A DNA stretch of 64,000 nucleotides, taken from Hyphomonadaceae bacterium (GTDB lineage Bacteria > Pseudomonadota > Alphaproteobacteria > Caulobacterales > Hyphomonadaceae). A program made the position numbers and the translations under genes. The stretch is taken from the NCBI GenBank assembly GCA_024742355.1, contig JANSYM010000006.1:124001-188000 (forward strand), written 5' to 3'. Under the pieces are notes generated by a model. That model saw only the letters and a list, made by a program, of their open reading frames with translations. It did no database searches and was not told the origin of the DNA. The first letter of the stretch is position 1; the number at the start of each line of letters is the position of its first letter. This document shows, in pieces, positions 41,522 to 50,374 of this stretch.

Positions 41522-42928
41522 CTACTCTGCCCCGACCTCCGGAAACGCGCGGGCGATTTGCTGATTCCATTCATACAGTGCTTCCCAGTTCTCCCCGGCA
41601 TTGCTCATCAGGCCGAGGCGAACAATGACGAGGTCGCGGCTCGGCACGACCCAAATGGTCTGGCCTTCATGCCCGCCAGCATGGAAGGCGTCCCAGGGCG
41701 GGGTCTTGGCATTCTGGGCGTGGCTGCGGTCTTCGCCATAAGCTGTGATCCACCACCCGGCGCCATAGATATTGGCATTGTCGGCGGGTGTCTTGGTGCG
41801 GGCAAAATCAACCCAGCCTTCAGGCAGCAGCCGCTCATCCTCCCACACGCCATCGCGCAGGTAGAGATAACCAAACTTGGCAAAATCCCGCGCCGAAGCC
41901 CAGACCAGCGATCCGCCGAGGAAGGTGCCTGCAGGATCGAATTCGGGCTGGACATCCATTCCGATCAGCCCGAGTTGTACCTCAACAAAGTAATTAGAAA
42001 TGCGTCGATCATATCCGATCGGAGCGTGGAAGCGTTTCTTGACACGCTGGAGACCAAAGTTCGCCCAAGCGACGCGCCCCGTGTACGAGTCACAAAGTTC
42101 TCGTTGTTCTTGTAGATATTCCTGACTTGGAAGCTGCATATGTTCAGTACAAATTGGGTGAGGTCGCGGCCTCGGGCTAGAACGTCTAACCCGATCCGCC
42201 AAAGCCCAACTCACCAGATGAAACCCCGCCGTTGAATAATTCCATTGCGTCCCCGGCTCATGGATGAGCGGCAATTCCTCGCGGACATAGGTGAGCACAT
42301 CATACTTGCCGCGCCCATACATCATGTGGACGACATCATTCTCGGCAAAGCTCGGCGCGTTGATTTCCTTATAATCAAGTCCGTCCGTCATGTTCAGCCA
42401 TTGTCGCCAGGTGATCGCGCTGCGCGGGTCGCTGTCTTCGAATGGCGTTGGCATGGCCGCATCAATGTCCGCAATCAGGCCGAGCTGAACCGCCCGCCCG
42501 ACCAGCGCCTGAGTGATCGATTTGGCCATCGACCAGGACACCTGCTTGGTTTCTGGCCCGAACCCGTCGCGATAGGCCTCGAAAACCAGCTTGCCATCAT
42601 GGATGATGACGACTGCGCGCGTCTCGCCCATCAGATCAGTCTTGTCTCGCCCCATCACCTCAGCAACCAGGGCTTCGACCTCGGCGTCGGTCCCGGCAGG
42701 CATCGCGCCCGTGTCCCACGCTTTTGTCGGCCAGGCGGTGGCTTCAGGGTGCGATTGCAGGGGAAACAAATCCTGCGCCATTGCAACCGCGGTGGTCGCA
42801 AAACTCAGCAACAATGCTGTCATCCCGGCCCTGAGCCGGGACCCAGCACCAGACCGCCCCGAAGCTCTGGGTCCCGGATAAGCGCTTTGCGCTTTCCGGG
42901 ATGACAGTCTAAGGTCCGGATCAGCCAT
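41522..42928 (-). CDS. Serine hydrolase (class C beta-lactamase-like) with repeat-derived N-terminal extension
   Basis: Exported serine hydrolase/penicillin-binding-like protein, about 468 residues. The nucleophile motif is QVSWSMAKSITQALVG (SxxK), later YSTAGFHLVSWALADRV and AGTFLGGSLVWASARDFAKFGYLYL, and a GHEGQ region at the end. Two oddities are visible. First, a signal peptide (ALLLSFATTAVAMAQ) is preceded by about 40 residues that are the translation of an intergenic palindromic repeat (42818-42907). The start at 42928 has GAGG 8 bases upstream; a start at 42823, after the repeat, is the other choice. Second, about 57-66 residues between ALADRV and LIGMDVQPEFDP look inserted, with lower G+C and different codon use. 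Confidence 0.82.
   Translation of the reverse strand: MADPDLRLSSRKAQSAYPGPRASGRSGAGSRLRAGMTALLLSFATTAVAMAQDLFPLQSHPEATAWPTKAWDTGAMPAGTDAEVEALVAEVMGRDKTDLMGETRAVVIIHDGKLVFEAYRDGFGPETKQVSWSMAKSITQALVGRAVQLGLIADIDAAMPTPFEDSDPRSAITWRQWLNMTDGLDYKEINAPSFAENDVVHMMYGRGKYDVLTYVREELPLIHEPGTQWNYSTAGFHLVSWALADRVRRSSPRPRPHPICTEHMQLPSQEYLQEQRELCDSYTGRVAWANFGLQRVKKRFHAPIGYDRRISNYFVEVQLGLIGMDVQPEFDPAGTFLGGSLVWASARDFAKFGYLYLRDGVWEDERLLPEGWVDFARTKTPADNANIYGAGWWITAYGEDRSHAQNAKTPPWDAFHAGGHEGQTIWVVPSRDLVIVRLGLMSNAGENWEALYEWNQQIARAFPEVGAE
42818..42907. repeat. Palindromic repeat read through by the serine hydrolase gene
   Basis: CTGTCATCCCGG (42818-42829) and CCGGGATGACAG (42896-42907) are a perfect 12-base inverted pair, enclosing smaller hairpins (CCCGGC...GCCGGG at 42824-42840 and AGCGC-TTT-GCGCT near 42881-42893). 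This is a familiar type of intergenic repeat in alphaproteobacteria, here inside the 5'-end of an open reading frame. Confidence 0.85.
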
Positions 42929-42971
42929 TCTGTGCACCTCTCTATCGCGCAACCAAATCTAAGGTGGCCGT

Positions 42972-43322
42972 ATGAAGTTCGTCAAAACGATTCTCATTCT
43001 TCTGCTCGTCCTGGCAGTGATTGGCGGCGCGGTCTGGCAATTCTGGCTCAAGGGACAGGTTGAGTTCGCCAAAGTCGCCACGGCCTATGGCGCCAAGCAG
43101 GTCTGCTCCTGCCACTTCGTCGCTGAGAGAGAATTTGACAGTTGTCTCGGCGACTTCACCGAAGATATCAGTCAGGTCAGTTTTTCCGTTTCGTCGAGCC
43201 AGGTGACGGAGAATGGCGTATCGAGCTCGGACCGCACAGTCACTGCCAGCGTGCTGGGCGGCATGATCCAGGACCGCGCCCGGTTTGAACCTGGCCTCGG
43301 CTGCACATTGGAGCGCCCATGA
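42972..43322 (+). CDS. Uncharacterised small membrane-anchored protein
   Basis: A 116-residue protein with one N-terminal membrane segment (ILILLLVLAVIGGAVWQFWL), so probably anchored with its rest in the periplasm. A Cys-containing region KQVCSCHFVAEREFDSC follows, with three Cys in about 15 residues; such spacing suggests a metal site or disulfide. I do not recognise the family. It overlaps the next gene by 4 bases (ATGA, 43319-43322), and lies divergent to the serine hydrolase 43 bp away, so the three may act in one process in the envelope. Confidence 0.7.
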   Translation: MKFVKTILILLLVLAVIGGAVWQFWLKGQVEFAKVATAYGAKQVCSCHFVAEREFDSCLGDFTEDISQVSFSVSSSQVTENGVSSSDRTVTASVLGGMIQDRARFEPGLGCTLERP

Positions 43323-43768
43323 TTCGACCCATACTCTGCCTGCTCGCCATCGGCACCGCGACACCGGCCATCACAGCCGAAGAAGCCGACCCGAATCGCC
43401 TCGACTGGCTCACAGGGTGCTGGCAGAGCGAGGACGGCGTCACGCGCGAGATCTGGTCCGGCTCCGAGGACGGGTACTATTTCGGCTACAATGTCGTGCT
43501 GAAAGATGGCCATGCGGTCTTCTTCGAACAGATGCGCATCAACCCGGCGCCGCTGCCGGTGTTTAATGCCTATCCGGCGGGCAACGGCCCCTTCCCGTTC
43601 GCCGCCACGACGCTGTCCGAGACCAGCATCACCTTCGCCAATCCCGATCATGACTTCCCCCAAAAGATCAAATACTGGCGAGAGGAAGACGTGTTGCGCG
43701 CAACCATTTCGCGGATGGATGGCAGCAGCCCGGGCGAGTTTCGCTTCATCCCGTGCGCGGCGGACTAG
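43319..43768 (+). CDS. DUF6265-like exported protein
   Basis: A 149-residue exported protein. A signal peptide (LCLLAIGTATPAITA) is followed by NRLDWLTGCWQSEDG, then REIWSGSEDGYYFGYNVV and a beta-rich body with ETSITFANPDHDFPQKIKYW. This LDWLxGCW start is the mark of the DUF6265 family, small secreted beta-barrel-like proteins of unknown function. It is coupled to the Cys-rich membrane gene upstream by ATGA. Lipocalin-like binding is only a guess. Confidence 0.82.
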   Translation: MIRPILCLLAIGTATPAITAEEADPNRLDWLTGCWQSEDGVTREIWSGSEDGYYFGYNVVLKDGHAVFFEQMRINPAPLPVFNAYPAGNGPFPFAATTLSETSITFANPDHDFPQKIKYWREEDVLRATISRMDGSSPGEFRFIPCAAD

Positions 43769-43899
43769 GGCGCCGGTTACACAGTTTCCATCATGCGCGC
43801 GCTTTACGCCTTTGGCGGTGATCCTTACAAGTCTGCCAAGTTGCCTTTGGGGGGCAGTTTTGAAAGGGCGCGGTTTTGAGGGGCGATGAGGAGCAGCGC

Positions 43900-45057
43900 A
43901 TGCGCATCATGATCGTGACAGACGCCTGGGAACCCCAGGTCAATGGCGTTGTACGCACGATGCAGCGCGTGGTCTCTGAGCTCACCGCCGAAGGCCATGA
44001 GTTCGAAATCATCCATCCGGGCGATGGATTCAACACCATGCCCTTGCCGACCTATCCGGAAATCAAGCTGGCGCTGTTTGCCGAGCGCCGCATCAAGGAG
44101 CGCTTTGAAGCGTTCGAGCCGGACGCCGTCCATATCGTCACCGAAGGCACGCTGGGCATGGCCGGGCGCAAGATGTGCTTGAAGATCAAGCACCCGTTCT
44201 CGACCGCTTATCACACAAGGTTTCCGGAATATGTCTCGGCCCGGATGCCAATCCCGACCAGTGCCGGTTACAGCTTCGTGCGCTGGTTCCACAAATATTC
44301 CGGCAAGGTCATGGTTCCGACCCCGAGCATGGTCGAAGAGCTGAAAGCCAAACGCTTCATCAATCTGGTCGCCTGGACCCGGGGCGTCGACACGGAAATG
44401 TTCCACCCGGACCGGCGCATCGAAGCGGGCGCTGACAATGATCCGTTTGAAGGCCTGCCGCGCCCAATCTTCCTGAATGTCGGCCGCGTCGCAGTCGAGA
44501 AAAATATCGAAGCCTTTGTCGAGCTTGATCTGCCCGGCTCAAAAGTCGTGGTCGGCGATGGCCCGGCGCTCGAGAGCTTGAAAAAGAAATACCCCGAAGT
44601 GCATTTCCTCGGTGCCCGGTTCGGTGAAGACCTCGCTGCCTATTATGCCAGCGCCGATGTGTTTGTGTTCCCGAGCCTGACCGACACGTTCGGGCTGGTC
44701 GTGTTGGAGGCGATGTCGTCAGGAACGCCTGTCGCCGCCTTTGAAGCCACCGGACCAAAAGACGTCATACCGGGCTCGGATGCCGGAACCATTACCCCGA
44801 TTGGCGGTGACCTCGCCGCCGGGGCGATCGCCTGTCTCGAGCTCGATCGCGCCACCTGCCGGACCTATGCTGAGGGCTATAGCTGGAAATCCGTCGCCCT
44901 CGCCTTTCTGGAAAACCTGCAACCCCTGCCGACCCCGGAACGCCGCCGGTTCTGGCAGAAGCTGCGGCGCAAGAAGAAGACCTGGGTGGACTGGGATCAG
45001 TTCACCGACTGGATGAAACCGGACGACAAGTCCGACAAGGACAAGGACGGTACGTGA
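43900..45057 (+). CDS. GT4-type glycosyltransferase (mannosyltransferase-like)
   Basis: Cytosolic glycosyltransferase of the GT-B fold, 385 residues. It begins MRIMIVTDAWEPQVNGVVRT with GGVxRT-like donor-domain context, and carries VVGDGPALESLKKKYPEVHFLG and SADVFVFPSLTDTFGLVVLEAMSSGTPVAAF, the EX7E motif of family 4. This group includes GDP-mannose-dependent phosphatidylinositol or glycolipid mannosyltransferases. The start at 43900 is set by GAGGAG 6 bases upstream; an earlier ATG at 43876 has no better site. The stop overlaps the ABA4-like gene start by one base (TGATG). Confidence 0.92.
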   Translation: MRIMIVTDAWEPQVNGVVRTMQRVVSELTAEGHEFEIIHPGDGFNTMPLPTYPEIKLALFAERRIKERFEAFEPDAVHIVTEGTLGMAGRKMCLKIKHPFSTAYHTRFPEYVSARMPIPTSAGYSFVRWFHKYSGKVMVPTPSMVEELKAKRFINLVAWTRGVDTEMFHPDRRIEAGADNDPFEGLPRPIFLNVGRVAVEKNIEAFVELDLPGSKVVVGDGPALESLKKKYPEVHFLGARFGEDLAAYYASADVFVFPSLTDTFGLVVLEAMSSGTPVAAFEATGPKDVIPGSDAGTITPIGGDLAAGAIACLELDRATCRTYAEGYSWKSVALAFLENLQPLPTPERRRFWQKLRRKKKTWVDWDQFTDWMKPDDKSDKDKDGT

Positions 45058-45500
45058 TGAGCTGGGACCTCGGATACAATGTGATCAACGCGCTGGTCGT
45101 GCCGGCCTGGGCGCTGCTTCTGGTCCTGCCCAAGTCGCCGATCACCAAGGCTCTGGTTCATTCCATGCTGTGGCCGGTCCTGATGGGATCGATCTATGCA
45201 ACGCTTCTCGTCCTCTCCATGTTCTTCGGTCAAGCGCACCCGGATGCCGGCTTCTCATTCACTGGGGTTCAGGCTTTATTCGACCATCCGAACGGATTGC
45301 TGATCGGATGGACGCATTACCTGGTTTTCGACCTGTTTGTCGGGGCCTGGATTGCCCGCGATGCGCAGCGCCGGGACATCTCACATATTGTTACAGTCCC
45401 TTGCCTGCTCGGCGCATTTTTGTTCGGACCGGTCGGATTGCTGCTTTATGCGGTGATACGGGTCTTCTCGGGCCACGGATTCTCCCTGGACGAGACCTGA
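45057..45500 (+). CDS. ABA4-like membrane protein (DUF4281)
   Basis: A 147-residue integral membrane protein with four hydrophobic segments (LVVPAWALLLVLP, VLMGSIYATLLVLSMFF, WTHYLVFDLFVGAWIARD, LLGAFLFGPVGLLLYAVI). The GWTHYLVFDLFVG and RDA segments match the DUF4281/ABA4-like family; the plant member ABA4 takes part in neoxanthin formation, so carotenoid metabolism is sometimes suggested, but the bacterial role is unknown. It overlaps the glycosyltransferase stop by one base and is therefore coupled. A GTG one codon earlier is also possible. Confidence 0.87.
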   Translation: MSWDLGYNVINALVVPAWALLLVLPKSPITKALVHSMLWPVLMGSIYATLLVLSMFFGQAHPDAGFSFTGVQALFDHPNGLLIGWTHYLVFDLFVGAWIARDAQRRDISHIVTVPCLLGAFLFGPVGLLLYAVIRVFSGHGFSLDET

Positions 45501-45540
45501 TTGCGCAAGAATTCTCCTCAAAGGGTTAGTGTCCCTCAAC

Positions 45541-45561
45541 TGACAGCGTAATCAGCTGTCA
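45541..45561. promoter_or_regulatory. Perfect inverted repeat upstream of gap
   Basis: TGACAGC (45541-45547), spacer GTAATCA, GCTGTCA (45555-45561), no T-run. A 7-7-7 palindrome about 85 bases before the gap start codon, of operator size; could be a repressor site for the glycolytic cluster. Confidence 0.4.
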
Positions 45562-45645
45562 TGCGCGCCTGCGCCACGCTGGACTGGCCTTAAACTTGCG
45601 TCTAAAGACGCGACGAAATCAGCACTTAGGCAAAAGAGGTTTTCC

Positions 45646-46653
45646 ATGGCTCTTCGCGTCGCAATCAATGGCTTTGGCCGTATTGGCCGTTTGGTCCTTC
45701 GCTCCATCATCGAACATGACCGCACGGATATTGAAGTCGTCGCGATCAATGATCTCGGCCCGGTCGAGACCAATGCCCACCTTCTCCAGTATGATACTGT
45801 GCACGGGAAGCTGAACGAAGAGGTCAGCGTCGATGGCGACATGATCCGCGTCGGCAACCGCGCTTTCAAATGCACCGCCATCCGCAACCCGGCTGAACTG
45901 CCGCACGCCGAGATGGGCATCGATATCGCGTTTGAATGTACCGGCATCTTCGCCTCCAAGGAAAAAGCTGCGGCCCACCTCGAAGCGGGCGCCAAGCGCG
46001 TTCTCGTCTCTGCCCCGGCCGGCGGCGCCGACAAGACCATCGTCTATGGTGTGAACCATGAGACCCTGAGCGCTGACGATCTCGTCGTCTCGAACGCTTC
46101 GTGCACCACCAACTGCCTGTCACCGGTGGCAAAAGTCCTGAACGACACGGTTGGCATCGAGCGCGGTTACATGACCACGGTTCACGCCTATACTGGCGAC
46201 CAACCAACCCTCGACCGCATGCACAAGGACCTTTACCGGGCCCGCGCTGCTGCGAGCTCAATGATCCCGACCTCGACCGGCGCTGCCAAGGCAGTTGGCC
46301 TGGTGCTGCCGGAACTCGATGGCAAGCTGAACGGCTCGGCGGTTCGCGTCCCGACACCAAACGTTTCGATGATCGACCTGGTCTTCGACGCTGGCCGTGA
46401 AACCACCGTTGAAGAAATCAATGCCGCGATCAAAGCTGCTGCGGATGGCCCGATGAAAGGCGTGCTCGGTTATTCTGACCAGCCGCTCGTCTCGGCCGAC
46501 TTCAACCATGATGCGCACAGCTCGACCTTTGCGGCCGACGGCACGAATGTCACCGAAGGCACCCTGGTTCGTGTGCTCAGCTGGTATGACAATGAGTGGG
46601 GCTTCGCGACCCGCATGAGCGATACCGCGCTGCACATGGCGAAATTCCTGTAA
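45646..46653 (+). CDS. gap: Glyceraldehyde-3-phosphate dehydrogenase
   Basis: NAD(P)-dependent enzyme that makes 1,3-bisphosphoglycerate in glycolysis or reverses it in gluconeogenesis. 335 residues, normal length. Marks: [17 protein letters not shown] (Rossmann), the catalytic Cys in [36 protein letters not shown], and [14 protein letters not shown] at the end. AGAGG lies about 7 bases before the ATG. pgk follows 10 bases later, and fda after that, giving a lower-glycolysis cluster. A perfect inverted repeat lies upstream. Confidence 0.97.
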   Translation: MALRVAINGFGRIGRLVLRSIIEHDRTDIEVVAINDLGPVETNAHLLQYDTVHGKLNEEVSVDGDMIRVGNRAFKCTAIRNPAELPHAEMGIDIAFECTGIFASKEKAAAHLEAGAKRVLVSAPAGGADKTIVYGVNHETLSADDLVVSNASCTTNCLSPVAKVLNDTVGIERGYMTTVHAYTGDQPTLDRMHKDLYRARAAASSMIPTSTGAAKAVGLVLPELDGKLNGSAVRVPTPNVSMIDLVFDAGRETTVEEINAAIKAAADGPMKGVLGYSDQPLVSADFNHDAHSSTFAADGTNVTEGTLVRVLSWYDNEWGFATRMSDTALHMAKFL

Positions 46654-46663
46654 GCGACGCCTG

Positions 46664-47848
46664 ATGGGAAGTTTCAAAACCCTCGACGATTTGGACCTTG
46701 CCGGTAAGGCGGTCCTGACCCGTGTCGATATCAATGTCCCGGTCGAGAATGGCCGGGTCACTGACACAACGCGGATCGACAAAGTCGCGCCGACCATCCT
46801 GAAAATCCTCGAACAGGGCGGCAAGCCCGTCCTGCTCGCGCATTTTGGTCGTCCCAAGGGCCAGCCCAATCCGGACATGTCACTGCGCGTGACTGTGCCG
46901 GCCCTGGAAGCGGCCCTCGGCAAGTCCGTCACCTTTATCGAGCGCCCCGATCGCGGCGCCATCGATGCGGCACCGGCGGACGCAGTAATCCTGATCGAGA
47001 ACACGCGCTTCTCGTCCATGGAAACTGACAATGACCCGAAAATGGCCGGATTCCTGGCGACGCTCGGCGACATCTATTGCAATGATGCCTTCTCGGCCGC
47101 GCACCGCGCCCATGCATCGACCGAAGGCGTGGCGCGCCTGCTGCCGAATTGTGCCGGCCTGCTGATGCAAGCGGAACTGGTTGCGCTTGACGCGGCCCTC
47201 GGCACGCCCAATCGCCCGGTCCTCGCCGTCGTTGGCGGCGCCAAGGTCAGTTCCAAGATCGACCTCCTCAAGAACCTGGTTTCGAAAGTCGACGCCCTGG
47301 CCATTGGCGGCGGCATGGCCAACACATTCCTGGCCGCACGTGGATACAAGATCGGCAAATCGCTGTGCGAGCACGATCTGACCGACACCGCGAAAGAAAT
47401 CGAAGCCAATGCGAAAGCTGCGGGCTGCGAGATTCTGCTGCCGACCGACGTGGTCGTCGCCAAGGATTTCGCTGCCAATGCCGCGCACCGCACCTGCGGA
47501 CTCGATGATGTCGCGGATGACGAGATGATCCTCGACGCCGGACCGCAAACCGTGACCAATCTGACAGCTGCCCTGGACAAGGCCAACACGCTGGTCTGGA
47601 ACGGTCCTCTCGGTGCCTTCGAGCTGACGCCTTTCGACACCGCCACCGTTCAAGCCGCACAGGCCGCTGGCGCGCGTTGTAAAGCCGGTGACCTTGTCGC
47701 GGTCGCAGGAGGCGGCGACACGGTTGCAGCCTTGAACCACGCCAATGCGGCGCAGGACTTTACGCATATCTCCACTGCTGGTGGCGCGTTTCTTGAATGG
47801 ATGGAAGGCAAACCCCTTCCCGGTGTCGAGGCACTTAAAGGCAGTTAA
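46664..47848 (+). CDS. pgk: Phosphoglycerate kinase
   Basis: Transfers phosphate from 1,3-bisphosphoglycerate to ADP. The 394-residue two-domain protein includes [77 protein letters not shown] and [12 protein letters not shown] near the end. Start ATG at 46664 is 10 bases past gap, with no strong ribosome site, so it may depend on coupling. A terminator-like hairpin lies about 100 bases after the stop, before fda. Confidence 0.97.
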   Translation: MGSFKTLDDLDLAGKAVLTRVDINVPVENGRVTDTTRIDKVAPTILKILEQGGKPVLLAHFGRPKGQPNPDMSLRVTVPALEAALGKSVTFIERPDRGAIDAAPADAVILIENTRFSSMETDNDPKMAGFLATLGDIYCNDAFSAAHRAHASTEGVARLLPNCAGLLMQAELVALDAALGTPNRPVLAVVGGAKVSSKIDLLKNLVSKVDALAIGGGMANTFLAARGYKIGKSLCEHDLTDTAKEIEANAKAAGCEILLPTDVVVAKDFAANAAHRTCGLDDVADDEMILDAGPQTVTNLTAALDKANTLVWNGPLGAFELTPFDTATVQAAQAAGARCKAGDLVAVAGGGDTVAALNHANAAQDFTHISTAGGAFLEWMEGKPLPGVEALKGS

Positions 47849-47948
47849 ATGACACAGAGTTTCTTCTTCCGCTGGCCAAGTGAGACCGCGGAAGCAGAAG
47901 CCCGCAAAAAGACAGCGATGTCAGTTACAAATTCAACTATCAATTCCG

Positions 47949-47980
47949 GGGCAGATTGCGTGGCGCAGTCTGCCCTTTTT
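47949..47980 (+). terminator. Terminator-like hairpin between pgk and fda
   Basis: GGGCAGATTGCG, loop TGG, CGCAGTCTGCCC (47949-47975) form a 12-bp stem with one G-T pair, followed by TTTTT (47976-47980). Only 22 bases separate its end from the fda start codon, so it would terminate or attenuate transcription entering fda. Confidence 0.8.
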
Positions 47981-48002
47981 CTATTCTGAGAGGGACCTAT
48001 CG

Positions 48003-48896
48003 ATGGGTAATCAACAAATGACGCAGCAGGCCGCGCAGAAAGCAGGCTTTGTCGCAGCACTGGACCAGTCCGGTGGCTCAACCCCGAAGGCGCTGAAACT
48101 GTACGGGATCGAAGGTGATGCCTGGTCGAGCGACGAGGAAATGTTCGGCCTGATCCACGACATGCGCGCGCGGATCGTCAAATCACCGGCCTTTACCGGC
48201 GACAAGGTGATGGGCGCTATCCTGTTTGAACGCACCATGGATGGCGAGATTGATGGCGTGCCGACCGCGCAATATCTTTGGGAAAAGCGCGGCGTTGTGC
48301 CGTTCCTGAAAGTCGACAAGGGCCTGGCCGACCAGGCCAATGGCGTGCAGCTGATGAACCCCATGCCTGAGCTTGATGCCCTGCTTGAGCGCGCGTCGGC
48401 CAAAGGCGTGTTCGGCACCAAGATGCGCTCGGTTATTCACGCCGCCAACGCCGAAGGGATCGCAGCGAACGTTGCGCAGCAATTTGAAGTTGGAAATCAG
48501 ATCCTGTCGCACGGCCTGGTTCCGATCATCGAGCCTGAAGTCAACATTACCATTGATGACAAGGCCGAGGCCGAAGACATCCTGCTGGCCGAAATCACCA
48601 AACAGCTGGAAACTGTGCCAGCCGACAAACAGGTCATGCTGAAACTGTCGCTGCCGGAAAAGGCCAACCAGTATAAATCCCTGGTCGATCATCCGCGCGT
48701 GATGCGCGTCGTTGCCCTGTCGGGCGGCTACAGCCGCGAAGAAGCCAATCGCCGCCTGTGCCAGAACACCGGCATGATTGCGAGCTTCTCCCGCGCCCTG
48801 ACCGAAGGCCTGTCGGCGCAGCAAAGCGATGCTGATTTCGATACACTGCTGGCAAGCACGATTGAGAGCATCTATGATGCCTCGTGCGCCGGTTAG
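48003..48896 (+). CDS. fda: Fructose-bisphosphate aldolase, class I
   Basis: Schiff-base (metal-independent) aldolase that splits fructose 1,6-bisphosphate. The 297-residue product has [65 protein letters not shown] and the lysine-bearing [14 protein letters not shown], the class I bacterial form. AGAGGGAC lies about 8 bases before the ATG at 48003; a longer upstream frame to 47880 is rejected. It is the third gene of gap-pgk-fda but separated from pgk by a terminator-like hairpin; its own terminator follows at 48922. Confidence 0.93.
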   Translation: MGNQQMTQQAAQKAGFVAALDQSGGSTPKALKLYGIEGDAWSSDEEMFGLIHDMRARIVKSPAFTGDKVMGAILFERTMDGEIDGVPTAQYLWEKRGVVPFLKVDKGLADQANGVQLMNPMPELDALLERASAKGVFGTKMRSVIHAANAEGIAANVAQQFEVGNQILSHGLVPIIEPEVNITIDDKAEAEDILLAEITKQLETVPADKQVMLKLSLPEKANQYKSLVDHPRVMRVVALSGGYSREEANRRLCQNTGMIASFSRALTEGLSAQQSDADFDTLLASTIESIYDASCAG

Positions 48897-48921
48897 AACC
48901 ACGCATTCATTTGGAGTGAGG

Positions 48922-48946
48922 AAGGCGGCCTCCGGGTCGCCTTTTT
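48922..48946 (+). terminator. Intrinsic terminator after fda
   Basis: AAGGCGGCC (48922-48930), loop TCCG, GGTCGCCTT (48935-48943), then TTT. A 9-bp stem with one G-T pair. Confidence 0.85.
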
Positions 48947-48987
48947 CGTATCTGGCCCGATATCGCAAATGATGGCACACAAAGCGT

Positions 48988-49224
48988 ATGGCTTTAGACA
49001 TGAGACCCGGCTGCGAACGCTGTGATCGCGACCTGCCAGCCGATGAGGCGGGCGCAATGATCTGTTCGTTCGAGTGCACCTTCTGTACCGATTGCAATGA
49101 CACGATCTTAAAAGGCACCTGTCCGAATTGCGGCGGTATCCTCGTGCCCCGCCCGACACGTGTCGGCGCCGCGCTGGCGAAATTCCCGGCCAGCACAGTC
49201 CGGGTCTATAAGCCGGTCGACTGA
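48988..49224 (+). CDS. DUF1272 family zinc-ribbon-like protein
   Basis: A 78-residue protein with six or more Cys: PGCERCDRDLP, SFECTFCTDCNDTI and GTCPNCGGILVPRP. This is the DUF1272 pattern, likely two small zinc-binding knuckles; function unknown. Starts at 48988 (MALDMRP) and 49000 (MRPGC) are both possible. It lies alone between fda and the ThiE-like gene on the same strand. Confidence 0.87.
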   Translation: MALDMRPGCERCDRDLPADEAGAMICSFECTFCTDCNDTILKGTCPNCGGILVPRPTRVGAALAKFPASTVRVYKPVD

Positions 49225-49282
49225 GCCGCAGCGCGCTCAAATCTTGACGACTCACCCCTGATCGGCGCAAACCCTGCACATC

Positions 49283-49945
49283 ATGAACGATCCGGCCCGC
49301 GAACGCCCTCGGCTTTACCTGATTACGCCGCCTCAGATCGAGGACGTGCCGGCCTTTGTCGACCAGTTCCGCGCGGCGGTGCAGGGCGGCGATGTGGCCA
49401 GCCTGCAAATCCGGCTCAAGCAAGGCGACGAGATCGACCTTCACGCGACCCGGGAAGTGGCCCAGGCGGTGAAACGGATCTGTACGGCCGAACACATTGC
49501 CTTGTTCATCAATGACAGCCCGCAGCTCGCCCGCGCCCTCCAGGTCGACGGCGTGCATCTCGGCATGAATGATATGGATATCGGCGAAGCGCGCGAGCTG
49601 CTCGGGCCCGACATGATTATCGGCGCGACGTGTAAAGACTCCAAGCACCAGGCAATGATCGCCGGCGAAGCGGGCGCCGACTATGTTGCCTTTGGCGCCT
49701 TCCACGAAACGAAAACCAAGGCCGATGCCACCCCGGCCGATCCGGAAATCCTGACCTGGTGCCAGATGTTCCTGACCCTGCCTTGCGTGGCGATTGGCGG
49801 CATTACGCAGGCCAATGCCGCGCCAATTCTGGCGGCTGGCGCTGATTTTCTGGCCGTCTCAAGCGGCGTATGGGATCACCCGGATGGCCCCGCCGCGGCA
49901 GTGGCCATGTTCAACCGCGTGATCGACGAGTCGATGGCGTCCTGA
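49283..49945 (+). CDS. thiE: Thiamine phosphate synthase (ThiE/TenI family)
   Basis: TIM-barrel enzyme that joins hydroxymethylpyrimidine diphosphate to thiazole phosphate. 220 residues with SLQIRLKQGDEID (QxRxK), HIALFINDSPQLA, VDGVHLGMNDMDIGEARELLG, GATCKDSKHQAM and ADYVAFGAFHETKTK, ending VAIGGITQANAAPILAAGA. The GATCKDS strip replaces the usual GHSxH, so a TenI-type aminase or variant ThiE cannot be excluded. No other thi genes are near. It is convergent with the DUF4282 gene. Confidence 0.87.
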   Translation: MNDPARERPRLYLITPPQIEDVPAFVDQFRAAVQGGDVASLQIRLKQGDEIDLHATREVAQAVKRICTAEHIALFINDSPQLARALQVDGVHLGMNDMDIGEARELLGPDMIIGATCKDSKHQAMIAGEAGADYVAFGAFHETKTKADATPADPEILTWCQMFLTLPCVAIGGITQANAAPILAAGADFLAVSSGVWDHPDGPAAAVAMFNRVIDESMAS

Positions 49946-49946
49946 C

Positions 49947-50252
49947 CTAGTCGGCCTTTGGCGGCGCGGCGCGGCCGGTGACCTGATCATGCAGGGATTT
50001 GTCCATCCGGAAATGGGCGACAAGATATTCCGCAATCACCCGCAGGACCATGATCGCGATGATCGCACCAATCGGTGTCTTGATCATGCCCCAGAGCGCG
50101 GTGTCCCAGTCATTGTCGATATAGGTGAGCCAGAACCAGAACCGGCGCACAGCGTGCCAGAGAACGCCAAGGATGCCGAGATAATAGAGCAGACGCGTCA
50201 GCGTCGCGCCCATCGATTTTTCGAAGCTCAGGAAACCAGACAGAATGCCCAT
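49947..50252 (-). CDS. DUF4282 family membrane protein
   Basis: A 101-residue membrane protein with two hydrophobic segments (LLYYLGILGVLWHAVRRFWFWL and IGAIIAIMVLRVIAEYLVA). The start segment GFLSFEKSMGATLTRLLYYL and the VLRVIAEYLV end agree with DUF4282. Function unknown. ATG 50252 is supported by GGAGGGG 6 bases upstream; the longer form to 50312 adds an unlikely N-terminus. Divergent from efp. Confidence 0.82.
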   Translation of the reverse strand: MGILSGFLSFEKSMGATLTRLLYYLGILGVLWHAVRRFWFWLTYIDNDWDTALWGMIKTPIGAIIAIMVLRVIAEYLVAHFRMDKSLHDQVTGRAAPPKAD

Positions 50253-50374
50253 GAATACCCCTCCATGTTGAATCCTGGACACATTAAGCCGCAAGCATGC
50301 CGTCCTGTCCACAAAACTTGACCAAAGCGCCCGTCACCGCTACGCCGCGCGCTCTACTGATGAGGACGTCGCAC

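Noticed and set aside
47849-47989. 46-codon open frame starting one base after the pgk stop
   Set aside because: It runs through the terminator-like hairpin, has no recognisable sequence and no separate ribosome site; most likely chance.
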